A stretch of DNA of 64,000 bases, taken from assembly GCF_021018745.1 (NCBI RefSeq), contig NZ_CP063845.1, positions 4,774,001 to 4,838,000 of the forward strand, given 5' to 3'. Made by a program: the position numbers and the translations under genes. The notes below the pieces were generated by a model that made no database searches, was not told the DNA's origin, and was given only the letters and a program-made list of their open reading frames with translations. Numbering within the stretch: the first letter of the stretch is position 1; every line of letters begins with the position of its first letter. Origin of the DNA: Gloeobacter morelensis MG652769 (GTDB lineage Bacteria > Cyanobacteriota > Cyanobacteriia > Gloeobacterales > Gloeobacteraceae). Shown here piece by piece: positions 1 through 8,248 of the stretch.

Positions 1-1
1 A

Positions 2-1084
2 CCGCGGGTCAACGCAAGCGGCACGCTGCTGGAGGGGATCGCCTTGTGGGGCGAGTTGCGCCCGCAGCTGACCTTCGAAGAAATTAAGAGAAGGGCCCTC
101 CGGTTCTGCCGGTGGGCTATCGCCCGGGGCAATCTGGCCGTCCGCAGCCACGTCGATGTCTGCGATCCGTCTCTTGCGGCGGTGCAGGCGCTGCTGGAGG
201 TGCGCGCCCAGATCAAGCCCTATTTGGATCTGCAACTGGTTGCCTTTCCCCAGCAGGGCTACTTGCGCTGCCGCGAAGCGCCTGGACTGCTCGAGCGCGC
301 TCTGGATCTGGGGGTGGAGGTGGTCGGGGGCATTCCCCACTTCGAGCGCACCGCCGCCGAGGGTGCGCTCTCGGTGCGCAAGTTGTGCGAACTGGCCGCT
401 GAGCGCGGCTTGCCCGTCGATATGCACTGCGACGAGAGCGACGATCCCCACTCGCGTTTCGTCGAAAACCTGGCCTGTGAAACGGAGCGGCTGGGGCTGC
501 ACGGCAGGGTGACAGGCTCGCACCTCACCTCGCTGCACTCGATGGACAACTACTACGCCAGCAAGCTCATCGACTTGATGGCCGAGGCGCGCTTGAACGT
601 AGTGGCCAATCCGCTCATCAACATCACCCTGCAGGGCCGCCACGACACCTACCCGAAGCGGCGGGGGCTGACCCGCATCCGCGAGCAGATGGCGGCGGGG
701 CTCACCGTCGCCCTGGGCCACGACTGCGTGCTGGATCCGTGGTATCCGCTGGGTAGCCACGACATGCTCGAAGTGGTTCACATGGCGGTGCACGTCGCCC
801 AGATGACCGGTACTGCCCAGATGCACGCCCTCTTTGACGCCGTCACCGTGAACGCTGCCCGGGTGCTGGAACTGGCGGACTACGGTCTTGTCCCCGGTTG
901 CCATGCAGATATGGTCATCCTGCAGGCGCGCGATCCGATCGAAGCGATCCGCCTCAGGCCGGCGCGGCTATGGGTGATCCGCCGCGGCCGGGTGATCGCC
1001 CGTACCGAACCTGTCCTCCCGCAGGTAGCGCTCGATGGCTTGTGGCAACCGGTCGATTTTGGGCTTCCCGAAGCGTCCGCTTAA
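2..1084 (+). CDS. codA: Cytosine deaminase (CodA-type amidohydrolase), N-terminus outside window
   Basis: The reading frame is open from the first bases, so the true start lies upstream; the first ATG (nt 44) falls inside the conserved 'SGTLLEGI' region of CodA and is not the start. The visible part follows E. coli CodA along its whole length: 'SHVDV', 'HCDE' (metal-binding His and catalytic Glu, near nt 425), 'TGSHLT' (metal His), 'YPKRRG' and 'GHDCVLDPWYPLGS' (metal Asp and substrate loop). The N-terminal HxH metal motif is in the missing part. The family deaminates cytosine to uracil, or related cyclic amidines such as isoguanine, in the cytoplasm (pyrimidine salvage). The product is clear at family level; the exact substrate is not decided by what is visible. 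Confidence 0.9.
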   Translation, partial: PRVNASGTLLEGIALWGELRPQLTFEEIKRRALRFCRWAIARGNLAVRSHVDVCDPSLAAVQALLEVRAQIKPYLDLQLVAFPQQGYLRCREAPGLLERALDLGVEVVGGIPHFERTAAEGALSVRKLCELAAERGLPVDMHCDESDDPHSRFVENLACETERLGLHGRVTGSHLTSLHSMDNYYASKLIDLMAEARLNVVANPLINITLQGRHDTYPKRRGLTRIREQMAAGLTVALGHDCVLDPWYPLGSHDMLEVVHMAVHVAQMTGTAQMHALFDAVTVNAARVLELADYGLVPGCHADMVILQARDPIEAIRLRPARLWVIRRGRVIARTEPVLPQVALDGLWQPVDFGLPEASA

Positions 1085-1190
1085 AAGCAAGGGCGTGACC
1101 AAACACGATCCGCAACCGGGCTTTCCCAAAGCACAACGGGTGCCGAAGAGCGATCTCCAGCACCCATTGCAACGATTGCCTTCTAAGGCT

Positions 1191-1514
1191 CTACAGCGAG
1201 CTGCCCGCCTGGGTCAGCAGTTTCGACAGTTGCTGGAGCTTGGTCGCCACTTCGCCGCTGGCGTCGGCAGCCACCTCGCCGGTGTCCTCGCCCAGATCGG
1301 CAAGGACAGCCTTGAGCGACTCACCCGTGACATCGCCACTGGTCAGGGCCGCTTTCAGTTGCCCCAGATCCTCGGCCAGATCGGTTCCCTGCAATTGTTG
1401 CTGCCAGGTGTCGATGACGACGACGGCCTGTTCCGGGGGAATGGCCGTTAAGCCCTGCTGGAGGGCAGCGATGGTTTTGTCCAGGTTTTCGGCAATTTGC
1501 GTTGAATCGGCCAC
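1191..1514 (-). CDS. Small helical protein of unknown function
   Basis: 107 residues from a GTG start with a good ribosome-binding site (AAAGGAG, 6 nt before the start). Composition is rich in Ala, Leu, Gln, Asp and Glu with heptad-like spacing, so an all-helical, soluble, acidic protein is expected. No Cys, no signal peptide and no membrane segment are seen. It stands alone, convergent with codA. I do not recognise the family. The clear RBS and lack of stops support a real gene. Confidence 0.6.
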   Translation of the reverse strand: MADSTQIAENLDKTIAALQQGLTAIPPEQAVVVIDTWQQQLQGTDLAEDLGQLKAALTSGDVTGESLKAVLADLGEDTGEVAADASGEVATKLQQLSKLLTQAGSSL

Positions 1515-1691
1515 GGTTGACTCCTTTTACAGTTGGATAACGTTTGCTGAGACAGGTCGCGTGGAACACAAAAATCTCGGCTGCTCCGCGCCCTGCACAG
1601 TCTTTCAAAGCCAGGCGCGCCCGTCCTCACTCCTTGGACAGAGTGGCCGGTACCCCCCCCTTTTTTTGAATGGAGACTTTGAGAAATTAAT

Positions 1692-2288
1692 TTATATTTG
1701 CAATATGGCGAGGCCGGACCGCATGGCCGCATCCCAACTGCCGTCCCGTGCCAAACGCGCGAGCGGGATAGGCGAGGGCGGCTCACAAAGCGGTGCTTGC
1801 AGCGGCAACTGCCACCAACCGACATCGTGCCAGGCGCCCAGTTTGTAACCCACCGCGCGGTAGACGCCCACCGCCTTGAAACCGATCGCCTCGTGCAGAC
1901 CGACGCTGGCGGCGTTAGGCAGTGTGATCCCCGCAAAAACATTGAAGAACCCCTGCAATCTCAACAGGGCAAACAAAGACGTATAAAGTCCCCGGGCGAT
2001 CCCCCGCCGGCAGTAGCGCGGATCGATATAGACCGAGCAATCGACCGACCAACCGTAGGCGGCGCGGGTACGGTGTTCGCTTGCGTAGGCGTACCCAAGC
2101 GCCCGGTTTTCGCCCACGCACACCAGCCACGGATAGCGCTCGCCGGTGCTCCCGATGCGCCGCTGCATCTCGTCCACCGTCGGCGGCTCCACCTCGAAGG
2201 TGACAGGACTGCCGCAAACAAATGGGGCATAGATGTCCAGAACCGCCTTCGCATCGGTGTCGTCGGCCAGCCGGATACGCGTCTTCAC
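1692..2288 (-). CDS. GNAT N-acetyltransferase, phosphinothricin acetyltransferase-like
   Basis: 198 residues from a GTG start. The sequence has the order typical of the Pat/Bar branch of GNAT enzymes: 'IRLADDTDAKAVLDIYAPFV' at the N-terminus, then 'YAYAS..RTRAAYGWSVD', 'VYIDPRYCRRGIARGLY' (motif A, acetyl-CoA pyrophosphate loop, residues ~85-105) and 'GLHEAIGFKAVGVYRAVGYKLG' split over the C-terminal half. Such enzymes acetylate the amino group of phosphinothricin, methionine sulfone or similar amino acids in the cytosol. About 25 residues after the usual end ('DVGWWQLPL') are less conserved and may be a lineage-specific tail. It is divergent from proS, with a ~115-bp shared promoter region. 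Family call is firm, substrate is inferred. Confidence 0.8.
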   Translation of the reverse strand: MKTRIRLADDTDAKAVLDIYAPFVCGSPVTFEVEPPTVDEMQRRIGSTGERYPWLVCVGENRALGYAYASEHRTRAAYGWSVDCSVYIDPRYCRRGIARGLYTSLFALLRLQGFFNVFAGITLPNAASVGLHEAIGFKAVGVYRAVGYKLGAWHDVGWWQLPLQAPLCEPPSPIPLARLARDGSWDAAMRSGLAILQI

Positions 2289-2402
2289 CGCAAGCTCACA
2301 GTACTCAGCACAACCAAAACCCCCCGCAGTGTAACATCAACCTACAATGTATTACAGATAGGTCCCATCCTAAGATAGAAAAGCTGATCGACCGAGCCCG
2401 CC

Positions 2403-4172
2403 ATGACCCGCCTCAGTTCGAGCTTTTTTTTCACCCTGCGCGAGGCGCCCGCCGAAGCGGTCGCCGTCAGCCACAAATTGCTGTTGCGCGCAGGATATAT
2501 CCGGCCCTTGGCAGGTACGGCGGGCCTGTACGCCTACGGGCCGCTCATGCAGCGCGTACTCCAAAAAGTCGGCCGCATCGTGCGCGAGGAGATGGATGCC
2601 ACGGGCGCCCAGGAGGCGCTGTTCTGTCAGTTGCAGCCGGCGGAAATCTGGAAGGAATCCGGGCGCTGGACCGTCTATACCCAGGACGGCACGATGTTTA
2701 CCCTCAAGGACGGCCAGGGCGAGCAGGCCCGCGAGTACGGCCTCGGCCCCACCCACGAAGAAGCTGTCTGCGACTTTGTGCGTGCGAGCCTCAATTCTTA
2801 CAAGCAGCTGCCCTTTCACCTCTATCAGGTGCAGACGAAGTTTCGCAACGAGAAGCGGCCCCGCTTCGGGTTGATGCGTGGGCGCGAATTCATCATGAAG
2901 GACGGCTACTCCTTCCATGCCACGCCCGAGAGCCTTGATGAAACCTACCGGGCGATGTATCGCGCCTATACGAATATGTTTCGCCGCTGCGGGCTCGATT
3001 TTCGGGCAGTGGAAGCCGACTCCGGGGCGATTGGCGGCTCCGGGTCGCACGAATTTATGGCGCTGTGCGACATCGGCGAAGATACGATCCTCTACTGCGA
3101 CGCGGCGGGCTACGCGGCCAACGTCGAGAAGGCCGTCTCCCTGGTGAGCGACCCGGAAGCGATCGGCTCCGGCAGCTACGCCGTCAAACCCACCCCCGGC
3201 ATCCGCACCGTCGAGCAGCAGGCGGCGATGCTCGGGGTGCCGATAAGCCGGATCGTCAAAAATATCGTCTACGTCGCCCTCTACGCCGAGGCCGATCCCC
3301 GTCCGGTGCTCGTCTCGATCCGCGGCGACCGGCACATCAACGAGACCAAGCTCAAAAACCGTCTCGACTGCCTGGACGTGCGCCTTGCCACCGAAGTGGA
3401 ACTGGCCGCCTGGGTAGGGGTAAAACCGGGATTTGTCGGCCCCGACGCGCCAATTGCCGGGGTGATTCGCCTGGCCGACCGCTCCGTGGACGGGCTGACC
3501 GATTTTTCCACCGGCTGCAACCAGGACGACGTGCAGTGCGTCTGGGCCAACTGGGGCGAGAACGGATTGGTTCTACCCGAGGTGACGGATCTCGACACCG
3601 CCCAGGCCGGGGATCGCTGCCATCTGGCACCGGAGGCGGCCCTGCAGAGTGCCCGGGGCGTCGAGTTGGGCCATATTTTTAAGCTCGGCGCCAAGTACTC
3701 GCGGCCGATGCAGGTACTCTTTGCCGATGAGGCGGGCGAACTGCAGCCGGCTCTGATGGGTTGCTACGGGGTCGGGGTCTCGCGGCTGCCCGCGGCGGTG
3801 GTCGAGCAGTCCCACGACAACGATGGGATCCTCTGGCCCATCGCCATCGCCCCCTACCAGCTCGTGCTGGTGCCGGCCAACGTCGCCGTCGAAGCGCAGC
3901 GCCAGGCCGCCGAGGAACTCTACCGGACCCTCAGCGCGGCGGGGATCGACACGCTGCTCGACGACCGGCCGGAGCGGGCCGGCGTCAAATTCAAAGACGC
4001 CGATCTTATCGGTATTCCCCTCCGGGTCACCCTCGGCCGCGACCTCGAAGCCGGTCTGGTGGAAATCAAAGTGCGCGGCGGCGGCGAGGCGCAAAAAGTG
4101 CCCTTAGCCGAAGCGCTTGCCCAAATCAAGGGGCTTATCGAGCGGTTGAACTCGGCCCAGCCCTCGCGCTAG
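2403..4172 (+). CDS. proS: Prolyl-tRNA synthetase, bacterial type with editing insertion
   Basis: 589 residues, the usual length for bacterial-type ProRS. It charges tRNA-Pro with proline for translation. Class II catalytic core: residues ~20-220 include 'GPTHEEAV', 'RNEKRPRFGLMRGREF' (motif 2 region) and later 'GCYGVGVSRLPAAVVEQ' (motif 3, residues ~450). Between motifs 2 and 3 lies the ~180-residue YbaK-like insertion (around residues 225-400, with 'KNIVYVAL', 'RGDRHINETKL', 'GFVGP') that hydrolyses mischarged Ala-tRNA-Pro. The anticodon-binding domain occupies the last ~110 residues ('DDRPERAGVKFKDADLIGIP'). ATG start close to the start of the conserved region. A tRNA-Pro gene lies 2.7 kb downstream. 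Confidence 0.97.
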   Translation: MTRLSSSFFFTLREAPAEAVAVSHKLLLRAGYIRPLAGTAGLYAYGPLMQRVLQKVGRIVREEMDATGAQEALFCQLQPAEIWKESGRWTVYTQDGTMFTLKDGQGEQAREYGLGPTHEEAVCDFVRASLNSYKQLPFHLYQVQTKFRNEKRPRFGLMRGREFIMKDGYSFHATPESLDETYRAMYRAYTNMFRRCGLDFRAVEADSGAIGGSGSHEFMALCDIGEDTILYCDAAGYAANVEKAVSLVSDPEAIGSGSYAVKPTPGIRTVEQQAAMLGVPISRIVKNIVYVALYAEADPRPVLVSIRGDRHINETKLKNRLDCLDVRLATEVELAAWVGVKPGFVGPDAPIAGVIRLADRSVDGLTDFSTGCNQDDVQCVWANWGENGLVLPEVTDLDTAQAGDRCHLAPEAALQSARGVELGHIFKLGAKYSRPMQVLFADEAGELQPALMGCYGVGVSRLPAAVVEQSHDNDGILWPIAIAPYQLVLVPANVAVEAQRQAAEELYRTLSAAGIDTLLDDRPERAGVKFKDADLIGIPLRVTLGRDLEAGLVEIKVRGGGEAQKVPLAEALAQIKGLIERLNSAQPSR

Positions 4173-4200
4173 CGTAAACGAGCCACCCGTCTGGAGCGCT

Positions 4201-4512
4201 GTGATGCTGGTACCTTCGTACTTTTTGATCCTGGGAGGGTTTCTCGCCGTGCTCACGGCGGGAGCAGCCCTGCAGGAGATGATCAAACAGGCCTGGCTGA
4301 GGGAGGAGAAGCTGAACTTTCCGGACTTGCTGGTGCCCTACCTGGCGATGTGCGCCGGGTTCATCGCCATGATGGCAAGCGGCCTGCAGATATTCGGCAT
4401 CCCGGCCGCCGGTGCCTATGGCTTTACAGTCCCATTTATTTTGGCTCTGGCCGGCTTTGTCTGGTGGCGGCTAACGGTGGAAATTAGCGGCGGGGGCGGC
4501 AGTTCCTGGTAG
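4201..4512 (+). CDS. Small integral membrane protein
   Basis: 103 residues starting GTG-ATG 29 nt after proS, same strand, so probably cotranscribed. Three hydrophobic stretches: residues ~3-23 ('SYFLILGGFLAVLTAG'), ~45-63 ('YLAMCAGFIAMMASGLQIF') and ~72-92 ('GFTVPFILALAGFVWW'), separated by a charged loop ('KQAWLREEKLNFP'). A hairpin-type inner membrane protein is expected. No motif allows a function; there is no obvious link to tRNA charging. Confidence 0.6.
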   Translation: MMLVPSYFLILGGFLAVLTAGAALQEMIKQAWLREEKLNFPDLLVPYLAMCAGFIAMMASGLQIFGIPAAGAYGFTVPFILALAGFVWWRLTVEISGGGGSSW

Positions 4513-4521
4513 CTGCCTTCT

Positions 4522-4767
4522 TCACTCTTCCGATGGTAGGGGCGGGTTGTCGAGCAGACTTTCTTTGGAAGATTTGAGCTTTTTCCAGAGGGAGCGAATC
4601 TCATCGTAGGCTTCGTCGGCGCTGATTTTGCCGCCCGTTTCGAGAGCACAGATAAGCGAGACGCGGTTGGCGAACTCCTGCAAATTGGAGTTGAAGATGA
4701 TGTTCCCCAGGGTCGCTTCACCCCGAAAAGACGCATGGGGGTCCAAGAACTCATCTTTGCTGGGCAT
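4522..4767 (-). CDS. Conserved cyanobacterial small protein (DUF7219-like)
   Basis: 81 residues. The pattern 'FLDPHASFRGEATLGNIIFNSNLQEFANRV' (split over residues 6-36) followed by 'ICALETGGKISADEAYDEI' and 'LWKKLKSS' matches a small acidic family that I recall from many cyanobacteria and that has no established role. It is convergent with the small membrane protein gene (9-bp gap). No catalytic motif, Cys pair or membrane segment is visible; likely soluble and helical. Confidence 0.65.
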   Translation of the reverse strand: MPSKDEFLDPHASFRGEATLGNIIFNSNLQEFANRVSLICALETGGKISADEAYDEIRSLWKKLKSSKESLLDNPPLPSEE

Positions 4768-4882
4768 GGGTTGCTTCCAGAGTGCCCCTCTAGAATATCC
4801 CCCGCGCTCCGCAGCGAAACATCCGCTTCAGCTTGGGGGAGGGAAGCTAAGATGAGAGCGGTGCAAACGACTTTATACTCTC

Positions 4883-5209
4883 GTGTATACCTACTTTAAG
4901 TGCGGCGATCTAAAATTTCGCACTCTCGAAGAAGCGCTTGCTTACTCGGTAGCCACCGGCGAAGACATCCAGGAGCTGACCTCCAAGGGCGACCCGTTTA
5001 TCGAGCGCCCGCCCCGGTCGAGCCGCCCGGTCTCCTGGATGCTGAGCGACACCTGGAACGCGCCTTCGGGATACCTGTCCACCCCCCAGGACAAACTGCG
5101 GGTGGTCGAGTTCGACCGCAACAATATTGGCAAAACCAAACTTCGACCCCAGCGCCCCCCCCGCCACCCACCCAGCGAAGGCAACAGTTCGCCGCCGCCG
5201 CCTAATTGA
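4883..5209 (+). CDS. Hypothetical protein with proline-rich tail
   Basis: 108 residues from a GTG start. The first ~85 residues are ordinary ('YFKCGDLKFRTLEEALAYSV', 'RVVEFDRNNIGKTK'); the end is disordered and proline-rich ('RPPRHPPSEGNSSPPPPN'). It runs 8 nt into the 3' end of the convergent DUF2808 gene. No recognised domain. The GTG start has no strong RBS, so the start is uncertain. Confidence 0.5.
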   Translation: MYTYFKCGDLKFRTLEEALAYSVATGEDIQELTSKGDPFIERPPRSSRPVSWMLSDTWNAPSGYLSTPQDKLRVVEFDRNNIGKTKLRPQRPPRHPPSEGNSSPPPPN

Positions 5210-5714
5210 ACGAGATAAACCAGCTGCCGGCGAAGCGGTAAAGCGGGTTGGGCTCGGTACCCAAGTAGCGCGCCAGGATTTTGTAGGTGCCGCCCGCCCG
5301 GGGATTGGTAAAGTTCTGCATTCGGATGCGCAGCGGTGTTTCTGCGGGGATGGGCTGCTTGAGGATGATCGTCATCACCCGCGCCTGGCTGTCGAGCTGG
5401 TCCTGCTCGATTTTTTCGACTTCGAAGGCCTGTTTGGTGAGGTCGTTGAGCACCTGGATATTGTTCAGATCGAAGCTGTTGTCGTAGGGGTGGGGATAGG
5501 TCAACTGCAACTCGGCAATCGCCACGTTCTGGGGCCTGAACATCAGGTCCAGCATATTGAAGCGCACCTTCGAGCGGTTGTTGATCATCGAGTAGCTGAG
5601 GTTGTAATTGGCGTCCCGCTCGCCGCCGAACAGCACGAAGCCGCCCTGGGCCAGAACCGGCGTCGCCTGGCATGCCAGGATAAGAGCAAACAAAGACCAC
5701 CACTTGCTTTGCAT
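5202..5714 (-). CDS. DUF2808 family secreted protein
   Basis: 170 residues starting at the internal ATG that follows a GGAG about 10 nt upstream (a GTG four codons earlier is the alternative). Residues 1-22 form a signal peptide ('WWSLFALILACQATPVLA'). The mature part has the features of the cyanobacterial DUF2808 family: 'YPHPYDNSFDLNNIQV', 'IPAETPLRIRMQNFTNPR' and 'GGTYKILARYLGTEPNPLYRF'. The family is an exported beta-rich domain of unknown role, common in cyanobacterial periplasm or envelope. It is divergent from the ketoacyl synthase gene with a 39-bp gap. Confidence 0.75.
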   Translation of the reverse strand: MQSKWWSLFALILACQATPVLAQGGFVLFGGERDANYNLSYSMINNRSKVRFNMLDLMFRPQNVAIAELQLTYPHPYDNSFDLNNIQVLNDLTKQAFEVEKIEQDQLDSQARVMTIILKQPIPAETPLRIRMQNFTNPRAGGTYKILARYLGTEPNPLYRFAGSWFISFN

Positions 5715-5753
5715 CGATCCGTCCACTCCGAACGTTTATTGACGTATTCTGGC

Positions 5754-6857
5754 ATGCTTGCTCTGGAACGGTCCGTGGTGATCACCGGTCTGGGGATCGT
5801 TTCCTGTCTGGGAGGTGAGGCGCGCACCACCTGGAAGCGACTGCTGGCGGGGGAACGCGGCTACGAACCTGGCGAGCCGGTCGGCCGCGCCGGGACTGTG
5901 CAGGCCGAGACGGGTCGGGTTGTGGCCTTGGTACAGCAGGCTGCCCGCGAAGCACTCGCCGATGCGGGCAGCCGTGAGGCGTTCGACTTTGGGGTCGCCA
6001 TCGGCTCCAGTCGTGGCCTGCAGGCAGATTGGGAAAACGGTCGCACCGGCCCCTTGATTGGCCTCGACGCCCCGGTGCATGCCGTGGCGGCCCTGGCAGG
6101 TACGCAAGGCCCCCTCGCGGCGCTCTCGTGCGCCTGCGCCTCGGGGGCCTGGGCGATCGGCACAGGCTACCGCTGGATCCGCTGGGGCCTGTGCGATCGG
6201 GTGCTCGTGGGCGCCGCCGACGCCGCCATCACCCCGCTCAACCTGGCGGGTTTTCGTCGGGCCGGTGCTCTGGCCCGCGACGCCTGTCTGCCCTTCGACC
6301 GGTGTCATAGCGGCTTTGTGCTCGCCGAGGGAGCAGCGGTACTCGTACTCGAAGCTGAAGAAGTCGCCCACGGACGGCCCTACACCCGCATCCGGGGTTT
6401 TTCCGCCACCTGCGACGCCTTTCACCCCACCGCCCCGCACCCCGAGGGCGAAGGGCTCGCCCGTGCCATCGAGCGCTGCAGGAAGCAAGCTCCGGGGCTG
6501 AGTGTCGGGGCTGTCCACGCCCACGGCACCGGCACGGCGGCGGGCGACCCTGTCGAAGCCGCCGTGATCGCCCGACTCTACGCTCCCGGTACACCGGTCA
6601 TCGCCTGCAAGGGGAGTCTCGGCCACAGCCTGGGAGCCAGCAGCGCCATCGAAGCGGCCCTCGCCTGCCTGGCGTTGCAAACTGGGCAGCTGCCCCCGAT
6701 CGCCGGGCTCACCGACCCGATCGCCCCGCTGGCCTTTGTACGCGAAGCATTCCGGACCTCCATGACCACCCTCATGCTCCACAGCCTCGGCTTCGGCGGC
6801 CAGAACACGGCACTCCTGCTGGAAGCTTGCCCTTCACCACGTCGCACGTTAGGCTAG
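5754..6857 (+). CDS. Beta-ketoacyl synthase-like condensing enzyme, short form
   Basis: 367 residues from the ATG at 5754, which directly precedes the KAS start pattern 'VVITGLGIVSCLGGE'. The nucleophile Cys sits in 'LSCACASGAWAIG', the two active-site His in 'HGTGTAAGDPVEA' and 'KGSLGHSLGASSAIEA', and the C-terminal 'SLGFGGQNTALLLE' is the usual KAS I/II end. The enzyme would condense malonyl-ACP with an acyl chain. It is ~45 residues shorter than FabF, the loss being in loops of the first half, and no ACP, KR or CLF gene is next to it. Either a divergent FabF paralogue or an enzyme of an unknown acyl pathway. Confidence 0.75.
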   Translation: MLALERSVVITGLGIVSCLGGEARTTWKRLLAGERGYEPGEPVGRAGTVQAETGRVVALVQQAAREALADAGSREAFDFGVAIGSSRGLQADWENGRTGPLIGLDAPVHAVAALAGTQGPLAALSCACASGAWAIGTGYRWIRWGLCDRVLVGAADAAITPLNLAGFRRAGALARDACLPFDRCHSGFVLAEGAAVLVLEAEEVAHGRPYTRIRGFSATCDAFHPTAPHPEGEGLARAIERCRKQAPGLSVGAVHAHGTGTAAGDPVEAAVIARLYAPGTPVIACKGSLGHSLGASSAIEAALACLALQTGQLPPIAGLTDPIAPLAFVREAFRTSMTTLMLHSLGFGGQNTALLLEACPSPRRTLG

Positions 6858-6871
6858 GAAAGCGAAAAGCC

Positions 6872-6945
6872 CGGGACGTAGCGCAGCTTGGTAGCGCACT
6901 ACTTTGGGGTAGTAGGGGTCGTGGGTTCAAATCCCGCCGTCCCGA
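6872..6945 (+). tRNA. tRNA-Pro (anticodon GGG)
   Basis: A complete cloverleaf can be drawn: acceptor CGGGACG pairing with CGTCCCG, D-stem GCGC/GCGC with the loop AGCTTGGTA, anticodon stem CTACT/AGTAG around the loop TTGGGGT, a 5-nt variable loop, T-stem GTGGG/CCCGC around TTCAAAT, and discriminator A at 6945. Anticodon GGG decodes CCC (and CCU) proline codons. CCA is not encoded (TTA follows). A terminator comes 7 nt later. Confidence 0.95.
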
Positions 6946-6952
6946 TTATTTA

Positions 6953-6979
6953 AAACCCGCAGCAACAGCGGGTTTTTTT
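6953..6979 (+). terminator. Intrinsic terminator of tRNA-Pro
   Basis: Perfect 8-bp stem AAACCCGC / GCGGGTTT around a 7-nt loop (AGCAACA), continued by a run of T up to 6978. Position right after the tRNA fits. Confidence 0.9.
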
Positions 6980-7118
6980 GTCGATTGCGTCGGCAGCAGC
7001 CTGCGCTTGCGAACAATCGCGATTGGCGATAGTTACGCAGGGTCAAAAATGTTGCCGTTTGAACCGAGCTAAAGCATTCTGATAGTGAACAATGCGGGTA
7101 CCCCCAGGAGCGGTGCCG

Positions 7119-7571
7119 ATGGGTCGAGAGTCGCTCGAAGAATGGCAAAGGCGCAATATCCGGGCATGGTGCGAGGAGCACGGCTGGAATGGCTTGCACC
7201 GCGAGGGCGGGGTGTGGGTAGCCTGTCCACCGGAAAAGAACGCAGCGGTTCCGGTACCGATCGCTGCCTACCAGGCCCGGGTCGCCGTCAACCGCGAACG
7301 GTTCGAACGCATCTTGCGGTGGGGAATTGCGATGGTGCGCCTGGCAATTCTGGCGGTCGTGCTCGCCCAATTTGCTTACCTGGCCGGGGTGTGCTGGATT
7401 TATACCCACACTTCCCAGACAGTATTTTTGAGCGAGTGGTCCATCTTTCGCTGGACGAGCTATACACCCTCGACCTTTCCGATGCTGCTGCTGATGGTGC
7501 CGCTGTTCGCTTCGATCGCCATCTTGCTTGGGGAGCGGCTCTGGGTGTGGACCGGGCGAATGACCGCCTGA
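7119..7571 (+). CDS. Hypothetical membrane protein with two C-terminal helices
   Basis: 150 residues from the ATG at 7119, which has AGGAG 9 nt upstream; an in-frame ATG at 7092 lacks such a site. The first ~75 residues are soluble and charged ('GRESLEEWQRRNIRAWCEEH'). Two membrane segments follow: about residues 77-97 ('IAMVRLAILAVVLAQFAYLA') and 123-141 ('TFPMLLLMVPLFASIAILL'). A W- and Y-rich linker lies between them. Not recognised. It ends 10 nt before the convergent YidD-like gene. Confidence 0.55.
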   Translation: MGRESLEEWQRRNIRAWCEEHGWNGLHREGGVWVACPPEKNAAVPVPIAAYQARVAVNRERFERILRWGIAMVRLAILAVVLAQFAYLAGVCWIYTHTSQTVFLSEWSIFRWTSYTPSTFPMLLLMVPLFASIAILLGERLWVWTGRMTA

Positions 7572-7581
7572 ACCTTTCGCT

Positions 7582-7875
7582 TTAGATGGGAAAACAGCAA
7601 GGGATAACGATGCATCGGACGTTGCCCCGGCGGTTGCGTTCTCGCAACACCGCACTCGCCCTGGAGCAGTCGCCCAACTGCACCGCAGCGCTTTGCACGG
7701 CTGTTAGCAGGTTTTGGTCGCTAAAGGCGCGCCGGATGCGTCCAGAACACGATTCGCCGTACAAAAGCCGGTGGGGGCAGGCAAAGCCTTTGTGGGCAGA
7801 CAGTCTTTGGCAATAAATATCGATCAGGCCGATGGCCAATCGGCGGGCAGAAACGTCCACAGCTGTGCTGATCAT
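7582..7875 (-). CDS. YidD-like membrane insertion efficiency factor
   Basis: 97 residues, RBS GGGAGA upstream of the ATG. The stretch 'IDIYCQRLSAHKGFACPHR' followed by 'LYGESCSGRIRRAFSDQ' resembles the long-form YidD family, in which an amphipathic helix is followed by 'YQ..LSP.KGF.C' and a conserved SCS. YidD proteins act at the inner membrane beside YidC in membrane protein insertion; this is family knowledge. The usual neighbours (rnpA, yidC) are not present, so the assignment rests only on the motif. Confidence 0.5.
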   Translation of the reverse strand: MISTAVDVSARRLAIGLIDIYCQRLSAHKGFACPHRLLYGESCSGRIRRAFSDQNLLTAVQSAAVQLGDCSRASAVLRERNRRGNVRCIVIPCCFPI

Positions 7876-7954
7876 CTTTTGTCTCCCTGGGATTGCGGGT
7901 CAATCTTCGTGCACCCGACCGTCTGCGTGGACGCCTCCCCAGACAGAGAACGGA

Positions 7955-8152
7955 CTACCGGCCGGGCAGACGCAGGGCGTATTCCAGTAAACAGGCCGCC
8001 CCAAAGCCCCGGCTGTCGGGGGCGCAGAGGTCGTTGCGCAACTTGGCGAAGCGGGCGGCTTCGGAAGCGGTCCGGCAGAGGTAGGCCATGCTCACCACAT
8101 TGGAGCGTTCTTTGTAGATATCGTTGCCGTAATAGGCATAGGGACTGAACAT
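7955..8152 (-). CDS. Short hypothetical protein
   Basis: 65 residues. The ATG at 8152 has a strong GGAGG 5 nt upstream; a start at 8197 would read through a low-complexity stretch and is less likely. Sequence contains 'PYAYYGNDIYKERSNVV' and a run 'RTASEAARFAKLRNDL', helix-forming and soluble, with two Cys. No known family. It lies 96 nt downstream of msrA on the same strand and could be cotranscribed. Confidence 0.5.
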   Translation of the reverse strand: MFSPYAYYGNDIYKERSNVVSMAYLCRTASEAARFAKLRNDLCAPDSRGFGAACLLEYALRLPGR

Positions 8153-8248
8153 GCCGGCCTCCAGCGCGCGCAAGCAAAAACCAAAAGCAATCCCCACCCC
8201 GCGGGCAGGATGGGGATCATCAGTCTAACTGGGAGCTTCGGCGTCTGC

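Noticed and set aside
2222-2938. Plus-strand frame across the proS start suggesting an upstream gene
   Set aside because: It is out of frame with proS and its wording is Arg/Pro-rich shadow sequence.
8189-8217. Inverted repeat ATCCCCA...TGGGGAT as terminator of msrA
   Set aside because: The stem is right but no T run follows in either direction, so termination is not supported.
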